Numbered from the stretch's first letter, positions 17,301 to 24,500 are shown. The stretch is 48,346 nt of DNA from Actinomadura harenae (GCF_003696215.1 NZ_RFFG01000062.1:1-48346), one strand, 5' to 3'. A program made the numbers and translations. The notes: generated by a model from the sequence alone, not told the origin.

Positions 17301-17553
17301 CCGTGGCCAGCGCGGTGGCGAGGGCGGCGGCCTCGCCCTCGTGCTCGGCGCCGGTGATGAGCGCGAGCAGGCCGCGGAGCGCGAGGCCCGGATCGGCGGT
17401 GGTGCCCAGGTCGTCCAGGAGCTCGGCGGTGACGGCGGGACCGGCCTCGGCGAGCAGGCGCTCGGCGCCGGCGGGGTCGTCGAACCCCAGCCTGGCCAGC
17501 CTCGTCGGCAGCGAGGGTGAGGGACGGCGGTCGCGTGCGCTCGGCGTGCTCAC
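14326..17553 (-). CDS. glnE: Bifunctional glutamine synthetase adenylyltransferase/deadenylase
   Basis: The 1075-residue product attaches and removes AMP on the GlnA tyrosine. Two nucleotidyltransferase domains are present: GMGKCGGRELNYVSDVDVIFV (about 285-305, deadenylylase side) and AMGRFGGHELGYGSDADVMFV (about 793-813, adenylylase side). Each is followed by a GlnE-type helical domain with LKLGPGGLRDVEF or LKLGPGGLSDVEW. Between the N-terminal helices and the first catalytic domain (about residues 115-200) lies an Ala/Asp/Pro-rich insertion containing five DAALT-type units, unlike typical GlnE. The GTG start has TACGGT 6 nt upstream, so it is probably leaderless. The order glnA, glnE, glnA2 recalls M. 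tuberculosis. Confidence 0.95.
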   Translation of the reverse strand: MSTPSARDRRPSPSLPTRLARLGFDDPAGAERLLAEAGPAVTAELLDDLGTTADPGLALRGLLALITGAEHEGEAAALATALATDPTVRERLLAVLGVSSALADHLARHPSHWRALRAESDDPKPPPDTPPDAAPAPRVASGTEPADVKTANTEARPPAGPDAALTDAALTDAALTDAALADAALTDAVPGGAGDAARGELLRAVGADPDADEPVARDASTATLVALRVAYRRRVLMLAGRDLTGELDVAEVAATLADLASAALTAGLAVARAEVPGHETCRLAVIGMGKCGGRELNYVSDVDVIFVAEARDGRPEDAALRAATRLAAATMRACSASTPEGALWEVDAALRPEGKAGPLVRTLASHRAYYERWAKTWEYQALLKARPVAGDAELGTRYTASMGPIVWHAAEGVSFVEDVQAMRRRVEADLNRRTAEAGRQLKLGPGGLRDVEFAVQLLQLVHGRSDESLRARGTLDALAALSHGGYVGRDDAAALASAYRFLRRVEHLVQLHRLRRTHLVPDDPADLRRLGRALGLRTDPVGEFTALWRRHAREVRRIHEKLFYRPLLRAVARLPEEEARLTPDAARARLVALGYRDPAGALRHLQALTAGMSRRAAIQRTLLPVMLGWFADAPDPDGGLLGFRQVSDALGTTPWYLRLLRDDVTVADRMAHVLGASRYATDLLLRAPEAVAMLGRDSELRPRPVEALRTEALAAVRRRTGGVSAEDAVSAVRAVRRRELFRVSVADLLGTLDPGAVGEALTDITAVTIEAALDAAAGKVEAERRGPLPTAMAIVAMGRFGGHELGYGSDADVMFVHDPLPGADERDAASAASAVAEELRRLLALPAADPPLAVDPDLRPEGKAGPLVRSLASYAAYYARWSEPWESQALLRADPLVGDPALRDRFREVIDPVRWPEDGVHEDAVRQIRRLKARMESERLPRGVDRRLHLKLGPGGLSDVEWVAQLIQLRHAHEIPALRTTRTLAALDAAVGARLLDPSDATELAEAWRLATRIRAAIVLVRGRPSDLLPTDHHLERSAVAQVLGYPAAGDLLEDYHRHARRARAVVERAFYGAS
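16991..17072. repeat. 15-bp minisatellite inside glnE
   Basis: Five contiguous 15-bp units (GCGTCCGTCAGCGCC with single-base variants) start at 16991, 17006, 17021, 17036 and 17051, plus a partial sixth. In the glnE frame each encodes DAALT or DAALA, at about residues 161-188. Because the period is a multiple of three, copy-number change keeps the frame. Confidence 0.95.
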
Positions 17554-17559
17554 CCGACC

Positions 17560-17565
17560 ACCGTA
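17560..17565 (-). promoter_or_regulatory. -10 element of glnE (leaderless)
   Basis: TACGGT on the minus strand lies 6 nt before the glnE GTG. The intervening GGTCGG is identical to the spacer at the response-regulator gene (46249). Confidence 0.45.
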
Positions 17566-17630
17566 ATCCGCCGGGGCCGCCTGGGCACGGAGAGCGATCC
17601 GAGATCACGAAACGGCCACGGCCCGAACCC

Positions 17631-17681
17631 GAGTCGATCTTGCGTCGACTCACGGTACGGGGGAGGAGTGCCGCTCCCCCG
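17631..17681 (+). promoter_or_regulatory. Two hairpins in the leader of the FG-GAP gene
   Basis: GAGTCGA/TCGACTC (17631-17637 and 17645-17651, 7-nt loop) and CGGGGGAG/CTCCCCCG (17658-17665 and 17674-17681, 8-nt loop) lie between glnE and the secreted protein gene. The first may be an operator; the second could be a leader hairpin. No known riboswitch motif is seen. Confidence 0.4.
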
Positions 17682-17711
17682 CGATCCCCCCGCATTCAGG
17701 AGTCTCCGCGT

Positions 17712-19181
17712 ATGAGAAGACGCACTCTGGCAGCGATCGGTTCGGTCGCCGCGGGAGCCGTGGCGGCGGGTTCCGCCGTGGCCCTCACCCTGGCGGACGA
17801 CCTCCATGTCACCGCGGCGCGGGTCACGGGCGCCACGGCGCGGGTCACGGACGCCACGGCGCGCAGGCCCGCCGGGCCCGGAGACTTCAACGGCGACGGA
17901 CGCCGCGACCTCGTCCTGCCCAACCCGGACGAACGCGACGCCGACCACCATCACGGACGCGTCGTCATCGTGCCCGGTTCGCCGCGGGGACCGGTCGCCG
18001 GCCGCCGGGACGTCGTGACCCGCGGTCGTGCGGGGCTGCCCGTCCAGGAGGTCGAGCACTTCGGCGACCACGAGGCCGGCGCCGACTTCGACGGCGACGG
18101 CTACGCCGACCTCGCCCTCACCGACGACGCCGGGAGTTCGAGCACCATCATGGTGCTCTACGGCGGGCCGCAGGGCCTCACCGGACGGCACGTCCTGCTT
18201 CCGGGCTCCCCGCGCGGCGTCATGGCGATCGTCGCGGCCGACTTCGACGGCGACGGCAGGCCGGACCTGGTCACCGTCGACAGTGTGTCCTCCAAGGACC
18301 ACTACCTCTACTTCCGGAGGTACTCCAACTTCGGGGCGTCCCCGGTGAAGCCGACGGCCACGAGGATCACCCGGTCGGTGGGCGACGAGGAGTGGGTCAA
18401 GGCGGCGGCGGCCGACTTCGACGGGGACGGCAAGGCCGACCTCGCGCTGACCTTCACCTCGACCATGGCCGGCAAGAAGGTGCGCAAGACCGGGTTCGGC
18501 GAGGTCCGGTACGGCGGCGCCAAGGGGTTCGGCGCTCCGCGGCGCTTCGGCACCTGGGCGGACCGGCCGATGGCCGCCGGGGACATCAACGGCGACGGAC
18601 GCGCGGACCTGGTCGTCCGGCGCTACCGGCCCGGGAAGGTCGGGCAGGTCAGCGTCCTCTACGGCGGCAAGGCGGGGCTCGGCGAGCCCGTCACCTTCTC
18701 CAAGGACACCCCGGGCGTGCCGGGGACGGGCGCGGCGGCGGACCGGTTCGGCGAGTCGATCGCGGTCGGCGACCTCAACGGCGACGGCCTCGCGGACGTG
18801 GCCGTCGGCGCCCCCGGCACCAAGATCGGCACCACGGTGAAGGCCGGCGCGGTCACCGTCCTGTTCGGGACGCACAAGGGCCTGACCGCCAAGGGCTCCC
18901 GCTCGGTCAACCTCTCCCTCACGGGTTCTCCGGCCCGTCCGCAGAAGAACGCGATGTTCGGCGGGCCCGTCGTCATCCAGGACCTGAACGGCGACGGGAA
19001 GGGCGACCTGGTCGTCGGCGAGTACGACCGCGCGTACCCCGGCAGGCCGGTCCCCTTCGGGGCGGTCTACTCCTACCCCGGGAGCGGGGGCGGCCCGCTG
19101 GTCAAGGGGGCCGTCATGATCACCCCGTCGGCCCTGAAGGTCCCGCACTTCTGGCGGATCGCCGAGCAGATCATGCCGTGA
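17712..19181 (+). CDS. Secreted FG-GAP/VCBS repeat beta-propeller protein
   Basis: The 489-residue product starts with a signal peptide (MRRRTLAAIGSVAAG..., cleavage near residues 27-30). It carries seven calcium-binding blades of the DxDGDGxxDL type: DFNGDGRRDLV, three DFDGDG copies, DINGDGRADLV and two DLNGDG copies, which fits a seven-bladed integrin-alpha-like propeller. Such proteins are exported and often bind ligands or carry lyase or esterase activity; none can be assigned. The ATG has AGGAG 9 nt upstream. It is divergent from glnE, convergent with glnA2, and ends before a shared terminator. Confidence 0.85.
   Translation: MRRRTLAAIGSVAAGAVAAGSAVALTLADDLHVTAARVTGATARVTDATARRPAGPGDFNGDGRRDLVLPNPDERDADHHHGRVVIVPGSPRGPVAGRRDVVTRGRAGLPVQEVEHFGDHEAGADFDGDGYADLALTDDAGSSSTIMVLYGGPQGLTGRHVLLPGSPRGVMAIVAADFDGDGRPDLVTVDSVSSKDHYLYFRRYSNFGASPVKPTATRITRSVGDEEWVKAAAADFDGDGKADLALTFTSTMAGKKVRKTGFGEVRYGGAKGFGAPRRFGTWADRPMAAGDINGDGRADLVVRRYRPGKVGQVSVLYGGKAGLGEPVTFSKDTPGVPGTGAAADRFGESIAVGDLNGDGLADVAVGAPGTKIGTTVKAGAVTVLFGTHKGLTAKGSRSVNLSLTGSPARPQKNAMFGGPVVIQDLNGDGKGDLVVGEYDRAYPGRPVPFGAVYSYPGSGGGPLVKGAVMITPSALKVPHFWRIAEQIMP
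17817..17858. repeat. 21-bp tandem duplication after the signal peptide
   Basis: Two 21-bp units (17817-17837 and 17838-17858) differ by one base and encode ARVTGAT and ARVTDAT in the linker after the signal peptide of the FG-GAP protein. Confidence 0.85.
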
Positions 19182-19201
19182 CCCGGCCCTGAGACCACGA
19201 C

Positions 19202-19230
19202 GGCCGGGAGCCCGGACGGGGCTCCCGGCC
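19202..19230. terminator. Bidirectional terminator between FG-GAP gene and glnA2
   Basis: A perfect 12-bp stem (19202-19213 with 19219-19230, loop ggacg) lies between the converging stops. Confidence 0.75.
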
Positions 19231-19255
19231 ATCGCGCGGTCCACGGCCCGGCGTC

Positions 19256-20617
19256 CTACAGGACGGGCATCAGGCGTTTGCGTTCGAACTCGGTGACCTG
19301 GCGGCGGTACTCCTCCCACTCCTGGCGCTTGTTGCGCAGGAAGAAGTCGAAGACGTGCTCGCCGAGGACGTCCGCCATCAGCTCGCTGCGCTCCATCGCG
19401 CGGACGGCCTCGTCCAGGCTCTGCGGGAGCGGCTCGATGCCCATCGCGCGGCGCTCGGCCGAGGTCAGGGCCCACACGTCGTCCTCGGCGCCGGGGGGAA
19501 GCTCGTACCCCTCCTCGATGCCCTTGAGGCCCGCGCCGAGGATCGCCGCGAACGCCAGGTAGGGGTTGGCGGCGGTGTCGAGGGAGCGGAACTCGATGCG
19601 GGTCGAGTGGCCCTTGGCGGGCTTGTACATCGGGACGCGGATCAGCGCGGACCGGTTGTTGTGGCCCCAGCAGATGTAGGACGGGGCCTCGCCGCCCGCG
19701 CCCGCCGAGAACCCGACGCCGCCCCACAGCCGCTTGTAGGAGTTCACCCACTGGTTGCAGACGGCGGTGATCTCGGCCGAGTGCCGCAGGACGCCCGCGA
19801 TGAACGCCCGCCCGACCTTGGAGAGCTGGAACTCGGCGCCGGGCTCGTAGAAGGCGTTCCTGTCGCCCTCGAACAGCGACATGTGGGTGTGCATGCCGGA
19901 GCCGGGGTGCTCGGTGAACGGCTTGGGCATGAACGAGGCGTACACCCCCTGTTCGAGGGCGACCTCCTTCATGACCAGGCGGAACGTCATGATGTTGTCG
20001 GCGGTGGTGAGCGCGTCGGCGTACCGCAGGTCGATCTCCTGCTGGCCGGGGGCGCCCTCGTGGTGGCTGAACTCCACCGAGATGCCCATCGACTCCAGCA
20101 TCATGATCGCGTTGCGGCGGAAGTCGTGCGCGGCGCTGTGCGGGGTGTGGTCGAAGTAGCCGCCCTGGTCGACCGGCACGGGCTCCCGGCCGTCCTCCGG
20201 ACGGTTCTGGAGCAGGAAGAACTCGATCTCGGGGTGGGTGTAGAAGGTGAACCCGAGGTCGGCGGCGCGGGCCAGCGCCCGCTTGAGGACGAAGCGCGGG
20301 TCGGCGAAGCTCGGCGTGCCGTCCGGCATGAGGATGTCGCAGAACATGCGCCCGGCGCCGGGCGTCTCGCTGCGCCAGGGCAGCACCTGGAAGGTGGACG
20401 GATCGGGCTTGGCGATCATGTCCGCCTCGTAGACCCGCGCGAAGCCCTCGATCGCCGACCCGTCGAAGCCGATGCCCTCGCCGAAGGCGCCCTCCAGTTC
20501 GGCGGGCGCGACGGCGACGGACTTCAGGAAGCCGAGCACGTCGGTGAACCACAGCCGGATGAAGCGGATGTCCCGCTCCTCCAGGGTGCGGAGCACGAAC
20601 TCCTGCTGTCGGTCCAA
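19256..20617 (-). CDS. glnA2: Glutamine synthetase-like enzyme GlnA2
   Basis: The 453-residue product is GSI-like (FDGSAIEGFARVYEADM, HPEIEFFLL, HPGSGMHTHMS, NNRSALIRVP) and close to Streptomyces GlnA2 in sequence and length. The region that carries the adenylylation tyrosine in GlnA reads DDVWALTSAERR, with Trp382 instead, so GlnE should not modify it. GlnA2-type enzymes in Streptomyces have been reported to act as gamma-glutamylpolyamine synthetases, so glutamine may not be the product. The start is TTG 20617, just after GGGAGAGGG, which gives the family N-terminus (DRQQEFVLRTLEERDIRF); an upstream ATG at 20698 would add 27 atypical residues. Confidence 0.9.
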   Translation of the reverse strand: MDRQQEFVLRTLEERDIRFIRLWFTDVLGFLKSVAVAPAELEGAFGEGIGFDGSAIEGFARVYEADMIAKPDPSTFQVLPWRSETPGAGRMFCDILMPDGTPSFADPRFVLKRALARAADLGFTFYTHPEIEFFLLQNRPEDGREPVPVDQGGYFDHTPHSAAHDFRRNAIMMLESMGISVEFSHHEGAPGQQEIDLRYADALTTADNIMTFRLVMKEVALEQGVYASFMPKPFTEHPGSGMHTHMSLFEGDRNAFYEPGAEFQLSKVGRAFIAGVLRHSAEITAVCNQWVNSYKRLWGGVGFSAGAGGEAPSYICWGHNNRSALIRVPMYKPAKGHSTRIEFRSLDTAANPYLAFAAILGAGLKGIEEGYELPPGAEDDVWALTSAERRAMGIEPLPQSLDEAVRAMERSELMADVLGEHVFDFFLRNKRQEWEEYRRQVTEFERKRLMPVL

Positions 20618-20702
20618 AGCCCTCTCCCTCGTGCGACGCCGTCCCGGCGGGCGCGGCGTTCCGCCGTCCCCGGCACGTCGTGGCGCCGGGTCCGGCATTT
20701 GC

Positions 20703-20734
20703 AGTATGACCGGCCGCTGTTACCGCGACGTTAC
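20703..20734 (-). promoter_or_regulatory. glnA2 promoter with GTAAC-n6-GTAAC direct repeat
   Basis: On the minus strand a -10-like CATACT (20703-20708) is preceded by GTAAC half-sites at 20719-20723 and 20730-20734, exactly 6 nt apart, across the -35 position. GTnAC-n6-GTnAC is the reported consensus of AfsQ1 and MtrA, and half of a GlnR box. An activator or repressor of the OmpR class probably binds here. Confidence 0.5.
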
Positions 20735-20880
20735 GTCGCGGGTGCGCGCCCCGGTGGCGGTTTGTCCAGCGGAAACGCCACCGATGCGAGCATTCTCGAG
20801 CGTCACGGACATGGTTCCCCGCGTCGCCAACTCTGCCACATCGGGGACGAACAGGACACGATGACGTCTCCGCACCCCAG

Positions 20881-20908
20881 GCTTACCCGCGCTTACCTGA
20901 CGCTTACC
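20881..20908. repeat. Three helically phased GCTTACC repeats
   Basis: GCTTACC occurs at 20881, 20891 and 20902, spaced 10 and 11 bp, on one face of the helix. It is 264-291 bp upstream of the glnA2 start and 80-107 bp beyond the stop of the ABC ATPase gene. Confidence 0.8.
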
Positions 20909-20987
20909 CTAGGTCCCCGGCCGATGCCCAGGTCGGGGGCCCTTTTCGCAGGGGTTCGTCCGCCGAACGCCGGATCCGCCGACCTCG

Positions 20988-21752
20988 TTATCCGTCGACC
21001 TCGCCGACCCGGGCGGCCGCCGGGTCCAGGACGCGGGCGAGGAACGTCCGGGTGCGCTCGTGCTCCGGGTTCGCGATCACGCGGTCCGGCGCGCCCTGCT
21101 CGACGACGACGCCGCCGTCCATGAACACCACCCGGTCGGCGACCTCGCGGGCGAAGCTCATCTCGTGCGTCACCACGACCATGGTCATGCCCTCGTCGGC
21201 GAGGCCGCGCATGACCCCGAGGACGTCCCCGACCAGCTCGGGGTCCAGCGCGGACGTCGGCTCGTCGAACAGCATGACGCGCGGGTCCATGGCGAGCGCG
21301 CGGGCGATCGCCACGCGCTGCTGCTGGCCGCCCGACAGCTTCTCCGGGTAGGAGTCCACCTTGTCGGCCAGGCCGACCCGCTCCAGGTTCGCGCGGGCGA
21401 CCCGCTCGGCCTCGGCCTTGTCGCGCTTCAGGACCTTGCGCTGCGCGACCGTGACGTTCCCGAGGACGGTCAGGTGCGGGAACAGGTTGAACGACTGGAA
21501 CACCATGCCGATGCGCCGACGCGCGGCGTCGATGTCGACGTCCGGGTCGGTGAGCTCGACGCCGTCCACCGTGACCGTCCCGCCGGACGGCTCCTCCAGC
21601 AGGTTCACGCAGCGCAGCAGGGTGGACTTGCCCGAGCCGGACGGCCCGATCACGCACACCACCTCGCCGGACTCGACGTCCAGGTCGATCCCGCTGAGCA
21701 CCTCCAGCGTCCCGAAGGTCTTGCGGAGTCCCCGGATCTCGATCGCGCTCAT
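20988..21752 (-). CDS. Polar amino acid ABC transporter ATPase (GlnQ-like)
   Basis: The 254-residue product has all ABC ATPase motifs: Walker A GPSGSGKST, Q-loop VFQSFNLFPHL, signature LSGGQQQRVAIARAL, Walker B VMLFDEPTSALDPE, and the switch histidine in VVVTHEMSFARE. The closest type is the glutamine/glutamate (HisP/GlnQ) subfamily. The ATG at 21752 overlaps the permease stop (ATGA); an in-frame start at 21827 would lie inside the permease gene and add nonconserved residues. It energises uptake by the permease and binding proteins encoded just upstream in the same operon. Confidence 0.92.
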   Translation of the reverse strand: MSAIEIRGLRKTFGTLEVLSGIDLDVESGEVVCVIGPSGSGKSTLLRCVNLLEEPSGGTVTVDGVELTDPDVDIDAARRRIGMVFQSFNLFPHLTVLGNVTVAQRKVLKRDKAEAERVARANLERVGLADKVDSYPEKLSGGQQQRVAIARALAMDPRVMLFDEPTSALDPELVGDVLGVMRGLADEGMTMVVVTHEMSFAREVADRVVFMDGGVVVEQGAPDRVIANPEHERTRTFLARVLDPAAARVGEVDG

Positions 21753-22675
21753 CGCCGTCCCCGCTTCTGCCGTGCCTCCAGCCGCCGGGCCAGGTAGCCG
21801 AGCGGGATCGTGATCAGCAGGTAGCACAGGCCCGCGACCAGGATCGGGGTCGTGTTGCCCTGCTGGCTGGCCAGGTCCCGGCCGAACTTGGTGAGCTCCC
21901 GCTGGGTCAGGGACACGCCGATGAACAGCGCCAGCGACGAGTCCTTGAACAGCAGCACCAGCTCGTTGGTGAGCGGCGGGATGACGACCCGGAACGCCTG
22001 CGGGACGACGATCGTCCGCATCGCCCGGAACCGCGACATGCCGAGCGAGCGCGCCGCCTCGGCCTGCCCGGGCGGCACGGCCTCGAGGCCCGCCCGGATC
22101 GTCTCGGCCATGTACGCCGCCGACACCAGGCCGAGCGCGGCCGCCGCCTGCCCGTACACGCCGCCGGGAAGCTCGGTGCCCGGGAACGCGAGCGGGATGC
22201 CGGTCCCGACGAAGATGAAGATCAGCAGCGCGGGCAGGCCGCGGAAGACCTCGATGTAGGCCATCGCGAACCAGCGGTACGGCAGCACCGACGACAGGCG
22301 CATCAGCGCCAGCAGCAGCCCGCCGACCAGGCCGAGCGCGAAACCGGTCACCGTGTAGATGACGGTGTTGCGCAGCCCGACCGTGATGATGTCCGGGAAC
22401 AGGCCCTTCGCGACCGACCAGTTGAAGAAGTTGACGTGCAGCGAGTGCCAGTCGGCCAGCGCGACCACGAGGACGACGGCCGCGACGAAGATCCCGTACT
22501 CGCCGCCGAGCACGAGCCGCCTGCGCCGCCGGCGCGTCAGTCCCCTGCCGCCCGTGGTGGCGGCGGGCCCTGGCGTGGCGGGCCCTGGCGTGGCGGGCCC
22601 TGGCGTGGCGGGCCCTGGCGTGGCGGGCCCTGGCGTGGCGGGTCCTGGAGTGGCGGACTCTGAGGTGGACGCCAC
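21749..22675 (-). CDS. Polar amino acid ABC transporter permease
   Basis: The 308-residue product has a His/Glu/Gln-type permease core with five membrane helices. The EAA loop is SAAYMAETIRAGLEAVPPGQAEAARSLGMSRFRAMRTIVVPQA. Its cytosolic N-terminus (residues about 8-39) is an (ATPGP)6 repeat followed by a run of six arginines, an unusual decoration. The start is GTG, 1 nt after the stop of the binding-protein gene, and the stop overlaps the ATPase start, so the operon is tightly coupled. A single permease implies a homodimer. The substrate is likely glutamate, glutamine or a related amino acid, given the glnA2/AfsQ context. Confidence 0.9.
   Translation of the reverse strand: MASTSESATPGPATPGPATPGPATPGPATPGPATPGPAATTGGRGLTRRRRRRLVLGGEYGIFVAAVVLVVALADWHSLHVNFFNWSVAKGLFPDIITVGLRNTVIYTVTGFALGLVGGLLLALMRLSSVLPYRWFAMAYIEVFRGLPALLIFIFVGTGIPLAFPGTELPGGVYGQAAAALGLVSAAYMAETIRAGLEAVPPGQAEAARSLGMSRFRAMRTIVVPQAFRVVIPPLTNELVLLFKDSSLALFIGVSLTQRELTKFGRDLASQQGNTTPILVAGLCYLLITIPLGYLARRLEARQKRGRR
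22565..22654. repeat. 15-bp minisatellite in permease N-terminus
   Basis: Five perfect copies of GGGCCCTGGCGTGGC (starting at 22565, then every 15 bp) and a sixth degenerate copy (22640-22654) encode the ATPGP repeat. There are no spacers, so it is not a CRISPR array. Confidence 0.97.
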
Positions 22676-22676
22676 G

Positions 22677-23483
22677 TCAGTGTCCCTCGGGCATGGGACC
22701 GATCCACTTCTCGTAGATCGTCTTGTAGGAGCCGTCCGTGCGGGCCTGGGCGATGACGGCGTCGATCACGTCCTTCAGCCCGGCGTTCTTGTCCTTGCGG
22801 ACGGCGAATCCGTACTGCTCGCCGGTGTTGTACTGGCCGCCGACGGCGTAGGCGGAGTTCGCCGGGTCCTTCAGCCAGCCCTGGACGACCGGGTAGTCCT
22901 CGACGATGACGTCGACCTTGCCGGTGCGCAGGCCGTTGAGCAGCGCCGCCGAGTCGTCGAACGACACCGAGTCGATCTTCGCGCCGTGCACGAAGTCCTC
23001 GCCGGTCGTGGACGCCTGGGTGCCGACCTTGGCCTTCTTCAGGTCGTCGGCCGAGGCGAACGCGGCGCCCTTCTTCGACATCGCGGCCTGGGTGGCGTCG
23101 AAGTACGGCTTGGTGAAGTCGATGAACTTCGCGCGGTCGGCGCGGATGGTCATGCCCGCCGCGGCGACGTCGCACTTGCCAGCGTTCAGGGCGGCGCCGG
23201 TCTTGATGGTCTCGAACGGGGTGTCCACGACCTTCTGGGTGACGCCGAGCTTCTTGGCGACCAGGTCCATCAGGTCGACGTCGAAGCCGACGACCTTGCC
23301 GTCCTTCTCGAACTGGAACGGCGGGTAGGGCAGGTGCGTGCAGGTCGTGAGCTGGCCCTTCTTGACCAGCTTGGCGCCCTGCACGGTGACCTGCGCGTCA
23401 CCGCCGCCGCAGGCCGAGGCCGCGCCGAGCACCAGCGCGGCGGCGGCTGCGAGCGCCGAAAGTCGGGAAATGCGTCCGGACAC
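22677..23483 (-). CDS. Amino acid ABC transporter substrate-binding lipoprotein (proximal)
   Basis: The 268-residue product is an SBP_bac_3 (family 3) binding protein. It has a lipoprotein signal (about 1-25, ending SACGGG) and the core CTHLPYPPFQFEKDGKVVGFDVDLMDLV followed by DFTKPYFDATQ. It would be anchored outside the membrane and deliver polar amino acids to the permease. The GTG start has GGAGG upstream. It is the second of two paralogous binding proteins in the operon, 53 nt after the first, with matching layouts throughout (GRCDIIAAGLTI versus GKCDVAAAGMTI). Confidence 0.9.
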   Translation of the reverse strand: MSGRISRLSALAAAAALVLGAASACGGGDAQVTVQGAKLVKKGQLTTCTHLPYPPFQFEKDGKVVGFDVDLMDLVAKKLGVTQKVVDTPFETIKTGAALNAGKCDVAAAGMTIRADRAKFIDFTKPYFDATQAAMSKKGAAFASADDLKKAKVGTQASTTGEDFVHGAKIDSVSFDDSAALLNGLRTGKVDVIVEDYPVVQGWLKDPANSAYAVGGQYNTGEQYGFAVRKDKNAGLKDVIDAVIAQARTDGSYKTIYEKWIGPMPEGH

Positions 23484-23536
23484 GTGATCCTCCAGGGGGT
23501 CAGTGATTCACGTGGAGACGATTTCTACCATGGTCA

Positions 23537-24349
23537 TCACCGCCGGACGGACGGTGACAGGCCGATCCACTTCGCGTAGATGCGCTGGTAGGAGCCGTCC
23601 GCGCGGGCGGCGTCAAGGGTCTGGTCGACCGCCTGGAGGAGCGCGGGGTCGCCGTCCCGGCTCATCATGAAGCCGTACTGCTCGCCGGTTCCGAACCGTC
23701 CGCGGATCTTGAACGCGGCGTTGGCGGGGTCGCGGAGCCAGCCCCAGGCGACCGGGTGGTCCTCGACGACGACGTCCACCCTGCGGGTGCGCAGGCCTTC
23801 GAGCAGGGCCTCCGGGGTCTTGAACGAGACGGTGTCGAGCTCGGCGTCGCGCAGGTACTGCTCGCCCTGCGTGGCCTGCTGCGTGCCGATCCGGACGTGC
23901 GCGGCCCGGAGCGCGGCGGGGCTCGCGAGGGCGGGTCCCTTGCGTCCGACGACCGTCTGGGTGACGTCGAAGTACGGCTTGGAGAAGCCGACCGTGGTGG
24001 CGCGGTCCTGGGTGATCGTGAGTCCGGCCGCGATGATGTCGCAGCGGCCCGCGGTCAGCGCCGAACCCGACTGCATGGGGTCGTAGGCGGTGTCCCGGAC
24101 GTTCAGCGGGACGCCGAGGCGCTTGCCGACGAGCGCCAGCAGGTCCATGTCGAAGCCGGTGACCTTGCCGTCCTTCCCGCGCGCCTCGAACGGCGCGTTC
24201 GGAAGGTGCGTGCAGACGGTGAGCCGGGTCCGGTCGATCAGGGCCACGCCCTTCACCTCGCCCTCGCGCACGCCGCACCCGGCGGCGAGGGACGCCGCGA
24301 GGACCACGGCGGCGACCGGAGAGAGGCGGGAGAGGGGACGTCGGATCAC
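23537..24349 (-). CDS. Amino acid ABC transporter substrate-binding lipoprotein (distal paralogue)
   Basis: The 270-residue product has a clear lipobox (LAAGC) after a hydrophobic signal, then the family-3 binding fold: CTHLPNAPFEARGKDGKVTGFDMDLLALV and FSKPYFDVTQTVVG. It is a paralogue of the next gene downstream and the first gene of the operon. The GTG start has AAGGAG 6 nt upstream. It keeps the arginine of the ligand site region (QDRATTVGFSKPYF) but differs from its partner in several pocket-facing stretches, so the two may bind different ligands. Confidence 0.9.
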   Translation of the reverse strand: MIRRPLSRLSPVAAVVLAASLAAGCGVREGEVKGVALIDRTRLTVCTHLPNAPFEARGKDGKVTGFDMDLLALVGKRLGVPLNVRDTAYDPMQSGSALTAGRCDIIAAGLTITQDRATTVGFSKPYFDVTQTVVGRKGPALASPAALRAAHVRIGTQQATQGEQYLRDAELDTVSFKTPEALLEGLRTRRVDVVVEDHPVAWGWLRDPANAAFKIRGRFGTGEQYGFMMSRDGDPALLQAVDQTLDAARADGSYQRIYAKWIGLSPSVRR

Positions 24350-24500
24350 GCTCTGCTCCTTGTGCGCAAGGGGTTTCGATCGACTATCCCACGCCCGCGG
24401 CCCGGCTCCGGACGGCCGGGAACCGGCGATCCCGTTTCCCGAGATTTGACGTGGCGGTCGTCCGGCCGCGCCGCCGATGATCACTAGCGTGGGACGGGTC

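Larger units (their letters stand above)
20618..20987. other. 370-bp intergenic region upstream of glnA2
   Basis: No gene is seen here. It holds the putative glnA2 promoter and GTAAC repeat (20703-20734), an 8-bp inverted repeat CGGTGGCG/CGCCACCG (20752-20759 and 20776-20783), and three GCTTACC repeats (20881-20908), after which the ABC-transporter operon ends. Confidence 0.7.

Noticed and set aside
14038..17520. A 1160-residue plus-strand frame antisense to glnE
   Set aside because: Val/Arg/Gly-rich composition and complete overlap with glnE indicate an antisense shadow.
12779..17695. A 1638-residue open frame on the minus strand overlapping glnE
   Set aside because: It runs in another frame of the glnE gene, is made of Arg/Pro/Gly-rich low-complexity sequence typical of a shadow in high-GC DNA, and matches no family, while the glnE frame is conserved end to end.
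17631..17711. Possible riboswitch (c-di-AMP type) before a secreted protein gene
   Set aside because: The conserved sequence blocks of that riboswitch are not present; only two simple hairpins are seen.
19256..20698. GlnA2 start at ATG 20698
   Set aside because: It adds 27 Arg/Pro-rich residues absent from relatives and would start close to the predicted transcription start; TTG 20617 has a ribosome-binding site and the family N-terminus.
22565..22654. Possible CRISPR-like array
   Set aside because: The 15-bp units are contiguous with no spacers and encode a protein repeat in frame.
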